A stretch of DNA of 39,599 bases from Pseudomonadota bacterium. GTDB lineage: Bacteria; Pseudomonadota; Alphaproteobacteria; Rhizobiales; Beijerinckiaceae. The DNA is taken from the NCBI GenBank assembly GCA_023450615.1, contig JAEXGT010000071.1, positions 1 through 39,599 on the forward strand. Direction: 5' to 3'. The notes below the pieces were generated by a model. The model was not told where the DNA came from. It saw only the letters and a list, made by a program, of their open reading frames with translations, and searched no databases. Below, in pieces: positions 33,616 through 39,599 of the stretch (position 1 is the first letter of the stretch; each line of letters begins with the position of its first letter). The translations under genes and the position numbers were made by a program.

Positions 33616-33951
33616 GACCAGAGAGACTGGAGCAAGGTTGCCGTCTTAGAGACGCTCTCGTCTGACCGCTGTCACTCTCGTCTAAAGCTTCGAGAAAGCG
33701 TGCGAATCGCTGTCAGCTTTCACAATGAATCCAATGTCGATGAAGTTGAAGCGCTTTCTGCCTGTAAGCGGAAATACGGATTCTCGAATTTCGCAGAATA
33801 CGTAGAAATGGAATACAGTTTCGTCGCTTGAGTCTCTGTCTGCAACAAAGATTCAAGTATTGAAATCGCAAGAAAGATCCTGAAATTTCAGATTCTTGAC
33901 TCGGCCTACTGCCTCTACTCATTCGGAGATCATCCTTTAGAGGCATGTTGA
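33616..33951 (+). pseudogene. Possible decayed gene fragment
   Basis: One frame runs from just after a TAA (33613) to TGA at 33949, 110 sense codons interrupted by a single TGA at 33829. The conceptual pieces look protein-like (ending in EYVEMEYSFVA, then IEIARKILKFQILDSAYCL). A GTG at 33700 could start a 43-residue product ending at 33831. I recognise no family. In AT-richer DNA such a frame can arise by chance, so confidence is low. Confidence 0.2.
33704..33902. promoter_or_regulatory. Cluster of seven GANTC (CcrM) sites
   Basis: GANTC occurs at 33704, 33727, 33779, 33830, 33850, 33891 and 33898, seven times in 199 bases where under one is expected. In alphaproteobacteria GANTC is methylated by the cell-cycle methyltransferase CcrM, and such sites in promoters can make transcription depend on replication. 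The nearest downstream gene on the plus strand is ftcR. Confidence 0.5.
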
Positions 33952-33969
33952 GTGGCAAATCTCCATTTA

Positions 33970-33983
33970 TTAACGGCCATTAA
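33970..33983. promoter_or_regulatory. TTAA-N6-TTAA, possible CtrA-type site
   Basis: Two TTAA half-sites (33970-33973 and 33980-33983, the second followed by CC) are separated by six bases. The cell-cycle regulator CtrA binds TTAA-N7-TTAA, so the spacing is one base short of consensus. It lies 167 bases ahead of ftcR, in the same gap as the GANTC cluster. Confidence 0.3.
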
Positions 33984-34149
33984 CCTTCTCTCTCATCGCC
34001 CCCTCTCTCAATACGTATTGCCCCTCTAAACGAACAGCCATAGCTTGCATCTGCCGAATTAATAAGTTTCCACGAAGAAGTGGCGAATAAACGGCAAGAT
34101 ATTCATTGTATAGAGTATCAAACTTCAAATAAAGGCTGGGGGCCTTATC

Positions 34150-34836
34150 ATGTATATCGTTGTCGATGATCGACAGATAGTGACGTCAGGATATGTGGCA
34201 AGCTTCAAAAGGGAAGGCGTATCTTCCATTGGCTTGTACTCGGCTGAATTCAGCGAGTGGCTGGAATCTGCCTCTGACACCGACATGGAAGCAATCCAGG
34301 GGTTCGTTCTCGGCAGTTTCGAGCAGCGCGCCAGCTATGCCGAGAGCATCCGCCGCCATTCCAAAGCTCCCATCATCGCCTTGAGCGATGTGCGTTCCCT
34401 CGAGGAAACGCTGGAGCTCTTCACGGCCAAATTCGACGACGTCGTCCGCAAGCCGGTTCACGTCCGGGAAATCCTCGCACGCTCCGAGGCGGTGTGGCGG
34501 CGGCTGAATGCCAGCGTCAGCAAAGCAAGCCACAACGATAACGACCGGCTCAAGGTTTTCTTCGACGGTCGCGATCCGGAAATCGACGGCATTCCGATTT
34601 CTCTTCCGCGCCGCGAACGGCACATCCTCGAATACCTCGTACGCAAGAAGGGGCACCGTCTGACGAAGAAGCAGATCTTCGACACTGTCTATGGTCTCTA
34701 CAGCGACGACGTCGAGGACAGCGTCGTCGAGGGTCATATCAGCAAGCTCCGCAAGAAGCTGCGGCAGCGCCTGGGTTATGACCCTATCGATGCCAAGCGC
34801 TACATCGGCTACTCCTATATGGGGGCCGTCTCCTGA
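34150..34836 (+). CDS. ftcR: Flagellar transcriptional regulator FtcR/Rem
   Basis: This 228-residue OmpR-like transcription factor closely resembles FtcR of Brucella and Rem of Sinorhizobium, master activators of flagellar genes. The N-terminal receiver-like domain (about 1-115) lacks the usual phospho-acceptor: the third strand reads GFVLGSF rather than VDLxLP. It keeps DDVVRKPVHVREILAR at the end, so activity probably does not depend on phosphorylation. The C-terminal winged-helix DNA-binding domain (about 130-225) has the family motifs PRRERHILEYL, LTKKQIF and VEGHISKLRKKLRQRLGYDPIDAKR. A GGGGG-containing stretch precedes the ATG. It stands upstream of a chemotaxis cluster, supporting a motility role. 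Confidence 0.93.
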   Translation: MYIVVDDRQIVTSGYVASFKREGVSSIGLYSAEFSEWLESASDTDMEAIQGFVLGSFEQRASYAESIRRHSKAPIIALSDVRSLEETLELFTAKFDDVVRKPVHVREILARSEAVWRRLNASVSKASHNDNDRLKVFFDGRDPEIDGIPISLPRRERHILEYLVRKKGHRLTKKQIFDTVYGLYSDDVEDSVVEGHISKLRKKLRQRLGYDPIDAKRYIGYSYMGAVS

Positions 34837-34880
34837 TTAATTGATCCGCGGTCATTTCCGTCGCGGGCAGGATGCTTCGT

Positions 34881-34910
34881 AAGAGCCAGGTCATTTCCGA
34901 CCTGGCTCTT
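34881..34910. terminator. Hairpin after ftcR, likely terminator
   Basis: A twelve-pair perfect stem (AAGAGCCAGGTC at 34881-34892 with GACCTGGCTCTT at 34899-34910) has a six-base ATTTCC loop, 44 bases past the ftcR stop. The T-run after it is short (three), so it may terminate weakly or stabilise the ftcR mRNA 3' end. Confidence 0.6.
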
Positions 34911-35004
34911 TGCATATGGTGCCCTCGAGAGCGCGCGCATCAGATCAGCTTGACGCAAGATAGAGCCGCTAAGGTCAGCCAGACTCATCGTAACGCCAAG
35001 TTTT

Positions 35005-35166
35005 ATGTCCATGTCCCGTACAATCCCTCGCAGGATGAAGTTGCTTATCAACGATATGATCTTCATCGGCGCGTCTCCCGTTGCAGTGAAGCAGGTCGAG
35101 GCGAACGAAGTGAAAGTTCACGGGAAAGATCTGCCGGAAGAAGTTTCAGATTTCTACCAGGCCTGA
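35005..35166 (+). CDS. Possible small protein between ftcR and cheA
   Basis: This open frame encodes 53 residues (or 43 from ATG 35035). I recognise no family. The product is hydrophobic in the middle (KLLINDMIFIGASPVAVKQV) and acidic at the end (KDLPEEVSDFYQA), without a clear membrane span. The codons are compatible with a real gene. It lies 68 bases ahead of cheA on the same strand, after the ftcR hairpin. No convincing ribosome-binding site is seen for ATG 35005, which keeps confidence moderate. Confidence 0.45.
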   Translation: MSMSRTIPRRMKLLINDMIFIGASPVAVKQVEANEVKVHGKDLPEEVSDFYQA

Positions 35167-35234
35167 CGCGGCACGAGATAGCCTTACGCAACCGAAATAA
35201 AAGCAGCTTTCCAAACCAGAGATGAGATACGGCG

Positions 35235-38027
35235 ATGGACGACCTTCTCCTTGAGTTTCTCACAGAGACCAATGAGCATCTTGAAACGGTCGACGTGGAG
35301 ATGGTCCGCTTCGAGCAGGATCCGAATAATCAGGCGATCCTCAGCAACATCTTCCGTTTGGTGCATACCATCAAGGGAACCTGTGGGTTCCTGGGGCTTC
35401 CTCGCCTCGAGTCCCTTGCTCATGCGGCAGAGACGCTCATGGGCAAGTTCCGGGATGGCATGCCGGTTACGACGGTGGCCGTATCGCTGATCCTGACGAC
35501 GCTCGATCGGATCAAGGACATTCTCGGCGAGCTGGAACGCCACGGTGTTGAGCCGCAAGGGTCCGACGACGATTTGATCGCGGCTCTCGACCGCATGTCG
35601 AATGCAACGGGACACGCGCAGCCACCAACGGCGGAGCCGCCGAAGGTCCAAACAACCGGAACATTGACCCATCAGGTGCTGGAACGGGAGCTGAAGCCCG
35701 GAGAGGTTTCTCTCGATGAACTGGAACGCGCCTTCCAGGAAGCCCCAGGCCCGGATGACGCGAAGGCCTCGGGTACGCTTGTCTATCAAGTTCTCGAAAG
35801 GGCACTCAAGCCCGGCGAGGTATCCCTCGATGAGTTGGAGCGGGCCTTCCGAGAGGCACCGGGCCCGGCTCCGGTCGCGGCTGACAAGCCGGCACAGCCC
35901 GTGTCGCCAGTGCAGGCCAGCGCTCCTCAAAATCCTCCGAAAAAGGATGCAGATGCTTCGGAGCAGTCCGAGGGCGCTGAGGGCGTCGCCGGAAAGGTGC
36001 AGACCATCCGCGTGAACGTCGATACGCTCGAACACCTGATGACGATGGTGTCGGAACTCGTTCTGACCCGTAACCAGTTGCTCGAAATCGCGCGGCGCAA
36101 TTCTGAGGATTACGGCTACAAGGTGCCCTTGCAGCGCCTGTCGCAGGTCACGGCCGAGCTGCAGGATGGGGTGATGAAGACCCGCATGCAGCCGATCGGC
36201 AACGCATGGCAAAAGCTGCCACGCGTCGTGCGCGACCTTTCGAACGAACTATCGAAGCATATCGAACTGGTCATGCAGGGCGCGGATACCGAGCTCGACC
36301 GGCAGGTGCTCGAGGTGATCAAGGACCCGCTCACCCACATGGTCCGCAATTCGGCCGATCATGGTATCGAAAGCCCTGCTGACCGCCGCGCGGCGGGAAA
36401 GCCGGAGAAGGGCGTCATTCGCCTGAATGCGTATCATGAAGGGGGATCGATCACGATCGAGATCTCCGATGACGGCAAAGGATTGAACTACGCTGCCATC
36501 CGCAAGAAGGCAGTCGAGAGAGCCATCGTCAGCGAGGCGGAACTGGAGCGCATGAGCGATGCTCAGGTTGCCAAGTTCATCTTCCATCCTGGCTTCTCGA
36601 CCGCGGCTGCCGTGACCTCCGTATCCGGACGTGGCGTCGGCATGGATGTCGTGAAGACCAATATCGAGCTGATCGGCGGAACGGTCGATATCCGTTCGGA
36701 GCAGGGGCGCGGGACGACATTCACGATCAAGATCCCGCTCACATTGGCGATTGTCGCTGCCTTGATCGTCTCCTCCAAGGACCAGCGCTTTGCCATTCCG
36801 CAGGTCGCAGTGTCGGAGCTCGTCAGGGTGTCGCCGATCTCGGAGCATTCGATCGAGCGGATCAACGGCACGCCGATCCTGCGTCTGCGCGAACGCTTGC
36901 TGCCTATCGTGCCCCTCTCGAAGGTCATGCGGCTTTCCGAGAGCGAGGATGTGAATACGGGGTTCGTAGTTGTCACGCAGGTCGCGCAGCAGCGTTTCGG
37001 CATTCTTGTGGATGGTGTGTTCCATACGGAGGAAATCGTCGTCAAGCCGATGTCCTCGAAGCTGAGGCATATCCAGCTTTTCTCCGGAAACACCATTCTC
37101 GGCGACGGAGCAGTGGTCCTCATTGTGGATCCGAATGGTCTTGCCCGGATGGTCGGATCGGAGGGGCAGAGCGACGAATTCCAGACGGATCTGTCTCTTG
37201 ATCAGGCGATTGCGGCTGCCGAGGAGTTGACGAGCCTGCTTGTCTTCCGCGGTGGCGGCGACAGCTTGAAAGCCGTGCCGCTTTCACTTGTCACTCGTCT
37301 TGAAGAGATCGACGCCTCGACGATCGAGTGGGCAAGCGGACGCCCTGTGGTTCAATATCGCGGGCGCCTGATGCCGATCGTCTCTTGCGATGATGAGCTA
37401 GAAGTCCGCAGGCAGGGGTCGCAGTCTCTTCTGGTATTCTCGGATGGCGAGATTTCCATGGGGCTCGCGGTTTCCGAGATCGTCGATATTGTTGAAGACA
37501 GGCTCGAGGTGGAGCTTCTCGCTGAGCGCTCCGATCTCGTCGGCTCGGCCGTGGTGCGGGGCCGGACCACGGAAATCGTCAACGTGGCGCATTATCTCCC
37601 GCTTGTCCTTGAGACATGGTCCCGCTCCGAGCAGAAGGCGCAGCAGGGTAATTCCCTGCTTCTCATCGACGGATCGAACTTCTTCAGGGATATGCTGGTG
37701 CCTGTCCTGAAAGCGTCGGGCTATCGCGTCCAGACTGCGGCGACGGCGCAGGATGCAGCACGTATGCTCTCAAGCGGAAGCCAGCCGGACTTCATCGTCG
37801 CCGATCTTGAACTGCCGGGACATTCGAGCTTCGCATTCATCGCGACCTTGCGAGCAGACGCTCAGTATAGCTCGATGCCGATCATTGGCATGACGCTCAG
37901 GCCCGATGCCCAGCTGCTTGCCCTAGCGAGACGCTTCAAGATCACGGACGTCGTCTCTAAGGTCGATCGCCGTGGGTTGCTCTCCGCACTTGCAGAGCTC
38001 AGTGGAACTCTTGAAGAGGCTGCATGA
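35235..38027 (+). CDS. cheA: Chemotaxis histidine kinase CheA, hybrid with receiver
   Basis: CheA is the kinase of the chemoreceptor array. The 930-residue protein has an Hpt domain (about 1-105) with phospho-His44 in LVHTIKGTCGFLG, and a linker with two 32-residue repeats in place of an obvious P2 domain. A dimerisation domain (about 258-320), an HATPase_c (320-500; DPLTHMVRNSADHGIE, DDGKGL, GRGVGMDVV), a CheW-like domain (about 505-640) and a second, more diverged CheW-like domain (about 665-800) follow. A C-terminal receiver (about 812-925) has acceptor Asp857 in IVADLELPG. The receiver may act as a phosphate sink or feedback element. Its stop overlaps the cheW start (ATGA). It follows the ftcR region on the same strand. 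Confidence 0.95.
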   Translation: MDDLLLEFLTETNEHLETVDVEMVRFEQDPNNQAILSNIFRLVHTIKGTCGFLGLPRLESLAHAAETLMGKFRDGMPVTTVAVSLILTTLDRIKDILGELERHGVEPQGSDDDLIAALDRMSNATGHAQPPTAEPPKVQTTGTLTHQVLERELKPGEVSLDELERAFQEAPGPDDAKASGTLVYQVLERALKPGEVSLDELERAFREAPGPAPVAADKPAQPVSPVQASAPQNPPKKDADASEQSEGAEGVAGKVQTIRVNVDTLEHLMTMVSELVLTRNQLLEIARRNSEDYGYKVPLQRLSQVTAELQDGVMKTRMQPIGNAWQKLPRVVRDLSNELSKHIELVMQGADTELDRQVLEVIKDPLTHMVRNSADHGIESPADRRAAGKPEKGVIRLNAYHEGGSITIEISDDGKGLNYAAIRKKAVERAIVSEAELERMSDAQVAKFIFHPGFSTAAAVTSVSGRGVGMDVVKTNIELIGGTVDIRSEQGRGTTFTIKIPLTLAIVAALIVSSKDQRFAIPQVAVSELVRVSPISEHSIERINGTPILRLRERLLPIVPLSKVMRLSESEDVNTGFVVVTQVAQQRFGILVDGVFHTEEIVVKPMSSKLRHIQLFSGNTILGDGAVVLIVDPNGLARMVGSEGQSDEFQTDLSLDQAIAAAEELTSLLVFRGGGDSLKAVPLSLVTRLEEIDASTIEWASGRPVVQYRGRLMPIVSCDDELEVRRQGSQSLLVFSDGEISMGLAVSEIVDIVEDRLEVELLAERSDLVGSAVVRGRTTEIVNVAHYLPLVLETWSRSEQKAQQGNSLLLIDGSNFFRDMLVPVLKASGYRVQTAATAQDAARMLSSGSQPDFIVADLELPGHSSFAFIATLRADAQYSSMPIIGMTLRPDAQLLALARRFKITDVVSKVDRRGLLSALAELSGTLEEAA
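35658..35867 (+). repeat. Internal tandem repeat in cheA (two 96-bp units)
   Basis: Codons 142-173 (35658-35753) and 180-211 (35772-35867) encode near-identical 32-residue units of the form GTLxxQVLERxLKPGEVSLD followed by ELERAFxEAPGP. They differ at only a few residues and are joined by six residues (DDAKAS). The unit lies between Hpt and the dimerisation domain, where P2 normally binds CheY. Confidence 0.9.
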
Positions 38028-38518
38028 TCATGAAAGCCGTGAATACGCTTGCGTTTGATACCCCTAAAGCGTTCTCCAGCGAGGCGGAGTTCATTACGGT
38101 GACCGTCGCAGGGCAGTTGCTGGGTCTGCCGATCGGCCGTGTCCATGATGTCTTCGTCGTCAGCGAAATGACAAAGGTCCCATTGGCACAGACGGAGATC
38201 GCCGGATTGCTGAACTTGCGCGGCCGCGTCGTCACAGCGGTTTCCTTGAGGAGCCGACTTGGCTTGCAGGATGGAGACAGAACGGGACGACGCATGGCCG
38301 TCGGCTTGGAATATCAGAATGAAGCTTATGGGCTGCTCGTCGATGAAGTCGGGGAGGTTCTGAAGCTCAATTCGGATGAGATGCAGCCTAACCCTGTTCA
38401 TATGGACCGACGCTGGGTGAACCTGTCTCAAGGTGTTCATCAGCTTCAAGGGAAATTGATGATCGTTCTTGACGTGGATGCCGTTCTTGCCTTCGTCTCG
38501 GAGCGCGAGGCGGCCTGA
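38024..38518 (+). CDS. cheW: Chemotaxis coupling protein CheW
   Basis: CheW links CheA to chemoreceptors. The 164-residue protein has one CheW domain (about 20-158), with FITVTVAGQLLGLPIGRVHDVF, the receptor-coupling segment IAGLLNLRGRVVTAVSLRSRLGL and LLVDEVGEVLKL. It starts with ATGA overlapping the cheA stop, with AGAGG ahead; ATG 38030 is a possible alternative. A short N-terminal extension precedes the domain. Co-expression with cheA is near certain. Confidence 0.95.
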   Translation: MIMKAVNTLAFDTPKAFSSEAEFITVTVAGQLLGLPIGRVHDVFVVSEMTKVPLAQTEIAGLLNLRGRVVTAVSLRSRLGLQDGDRTGRRMAVGLEYQNEAYGLLVDEVGEVLKLNSDEMQPNPVHMDRRWVNLSQGVHQLQGKLMIVLDVDAVLAFVSEREAA

Positions 38519-38570
38519 TCGTTCGCGTTCAAATCACAATCATTCATGTAACTAGATAGGATATGCTACT

Positions 38571-38954
38571 GTGAGCCTAGATCTTTCAACTCCTGTCCTG
38601 GTGGTCGACGATTATCAGACGATGGTTCGAATTCTTCGCAACCTTCTCAAGCAGATCGGCTTCAACGATGTCGACGACGCGTCCGATGGACAGGCTGCCC
38701 TCGAGAAGCTCAGGACCAAGAAATATGGTCTTGTGATTTCGGACTGGAACATGGCGCCCATGACCGGCTACGAACTGCTTCAGCAGGTTCGCGCCGATGC
38801 GGAGCTCAGCGCCTTGCCCTTCATCATGGTGACGGCAGAGGCGAAAACCGAAAACGTGGTCGCGGCAAAAAAGGCCGGGGTGAACAATTACATTGTGAAG
38901 CCCTTCAATGCCGAAACGCTTCGTTCCAAGATTAGCGCCGTCTTCGGCGCCTGA
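38571..38954 (+). CDS. cheY: Chemotaxis response regulator CheY
   Basis: CheY is the single-domain receiver that, when phosphorylated by CheA, binds the flagellar motor switch. The 127-residue protein has the acidic pocket (VVDDY), phospho-acceptor Asp58 in VISDWNM, the switch residue in MVTAEAK and the KPF lysine in NYIVKPFNAETL. It starts with GTG at 38571, preceded by AGGA at a nine-base spacing; no ATG fits the family start. It is 52 bases after cheW and 17 before the cheZ-like gene. Confidence 0.94.
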   Translation: MSLDLSTPVLVVDDYQTMVRILRNLLKQIGFNDVDDASDGQAALEKLRTKKYGLVISDWNMAPMTGYELLQQVRADAELSALPFIMVTAEAKTENVVAAKKAGVNNYIVKPFNAETLRSKISAVFGA

Positions 38955-38971
38955 TACATCCGGTGTGAGTT

Positions 38972-39599
38972 ATGAACCCACGTAAGAGCTATCGCGTTGA
39001 GGCTCATATGACAGCAGCCCCGACGGATGAAGGTGCTCTCGACCGTCATGCCGAGATCATGAACCTGCTCGGCACGATCAGAGAAGCGATCGTTCCTGCG
39101 AAGGAGCTTTCGGCATCGCTTATCGAGGAGCACCGCAAGGACATGCAGGAAGCGATGCGCCTTAAGGTTGAGCTCGATTCGATCTACGAAGCGATTGAAC
39201 GGACGAAGCGGGAAATTGCAACGCTCCGTTATGCCGGAACGCAAGGTCAGGAAATCAATCGCGTCACGGACGAGCTTGGCGCCATCGTGCTTGGTACGGA
39301 GACGGCAACTAACGCCATTCTTGCGGCAGCCGAGCGGATCGACGAGCTTTCCGGCAATCTGGCGGCTCGCCTCTCAGGCGGCGACCAGGAATTCGCCCGC
39401 GAGATTTCCGATCAGGTGATCAGCATCTTTGAGGCCTGCAATTTCCAGGACATCACCGGCCAGCGCATCAGCAAGGTCGTGAATGCGATGAAGTTCGTGG
39501 AAGAGCGTGTCCACGAGATGATCGAGATCTGGGGAGGTCTTGAGAGCTTCAAGGACGTCGAAACCGTGGAGCCGACCCGTGATGGTGACGACGCGCTTC
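38972..39599 (+). CDS. cheZ: CheZ-like protein phosphatase (cut by window end)
   Basis: CheZ dephosphorylates CheY-P. The visible 209 residues are almost all helical, with a long coiled hairpin (about 25-150). The signature CNFQDITGQRISKVV at 157-170 matches the CheZ active-site motif, with Asp160 and Gln164 in the places of E. coli Asp143 and Gln147. The start ATG 38972 follows cheY by 17 bases. The frame is open to the end of the window, so the C-terminal CheY-binding tail is missing. Distant CheZ homologues occur in several alphaproteobacteria. Confidence 0.88.
   Translation, partial: MNPRKSYRVEAHMTAAPTDEGALDRHAEIMNLLGTIREAIVPAKELSASLIEEHRKDMQEAMRLKVELDSIYEAIERTKREIATLRYAGTQGQEINRVTDELGAIVLGTETATNAILAAAERIDELSGNLAARLSGGDQEFAREISDQVISIFEACNFQDITGQRISKVVNAMKFVEERVHEMIEIWGGLESFKDVETVEPTRDGDDAL

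Larger units (their letters stand above)
33373..34149. other. Long regulatory gap between the PAS kinase and ftcR
   Basis: This 777-base stretch is clearly richer in A+T than its flanks. I see no confident gene in it. It holds a cluster of seven GANTC sites, a TTAA pair, and a degenerate open frame, each listed separately. It must contain the promoters of both divergent genes. Confidence 0.6.

Noticed and set aside
34911..35225. 117-codon frame overlapping the small gene candidate, and an 83-codon antisense frame
   Set aside because: Both are Arg/Ser-rich or lack start signals. The 53-codon frame has the better protein-like composition.
1..39599. CRISPR array, insertion sequence or prophage
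   Set aside because: No regularly spaced repeats, no transposase or integrase frames and no phage structural genes were found.

Overview
This window looks like a chromosomal segment of an alphaproteobacterium in the Rhizobiales (Hyphomicrobiales), probably close to Methylobacteriaceae/Microvirga. That placement is an inference. It rests on the SRP RNA–dnaX–ybaB–recR order, an FtcR/Rem-type flagellar regulator, a HisKA_2 sensor kinase, GANTC sites, and GC-rich, GC3-biased coding. No integrase, transposase, CRISPR array or phage gene was seen, so most of the window is core genome. The exceptions are a less GC-rich gap near 33.4-34.15 kb and a small duplicated DUF805 locus.

Layout. (1) 0.3-3.3 kb: SRP RNA, then dnaX, ybaB and recR (replication and repair), with a convergent Cache-type sensor kinase. 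(2) 5.0-8.9 kb: dapD and dapE (lysine/diaminopimelate synthesis), interrupted by two DUF805 membrane-protein genes, then an uncharacterised membrane protein. (3) 8.9-11.6 kb, minus strand: a tight def-fmt-GNAT-truA operon (N-terminal methionine processing, initiator tRNA formylation, tRNA pseudouridylation). (4) 11.7-13.6 kb: rmuC, and a DUF892 ferritin-like stress gene with a strong terminator. (5) 13.6-16.4 kb, minus strand: engB-DUF423-argB and a HAD pyrimidine 5'-nucleotidase. (6) 16.6-21.4 kb: nudK, a CYTH-CHAD protein, and the rpmH-rnpA-yidC operon, where rpmH is only 44 codons and starts with GTG. (7) 21.6-24.25 kb: a TVP38/DedA membrane protein, a HAMP sensor kinase and tRNA-Arg(ACG). 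(8) 24.6-29.4 kb: a sugar block with ribokinase facing xylB-frk-AGE epimerase. (9) 29.6-39.6 kb: a signalling and motility block. It holds a 1140-residue GAF/multi-PAS kinase whose last PAS is FixL-like with haem-ligand residues conserved, the flagellar regulator ftcR behind a 777-bp regulatory gap, a candidate 53-aa gene, and cheA-cheW-cheY-cheZ, with cheZ cut by the window end.

How the genes fit together. The sugar block could turn mannose into fructose (AGE-type isomerase), phosphorylate fructose (fructokinase), and phosphorylate xylulose from pentitols and ribose from nucleosides. No transporter or dehydrogenase is present here. The right-hand block places a probable oxygen sensor kinase divergent from the flagellar master regulator and upstream of a chemotaxis core built around a hybrid CheA. 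The most notable observations are the FixL-type haem PAS at the end of a GAF/PAS array, the cluster of seven GANTC sites in 199 bp plus a TTAA pair upstream of ftcR, the internal tandem repeat in CheA, the DUF805 duplication that carries a copy of the dapD 3' end, and the small gene between ftcR and cheA.
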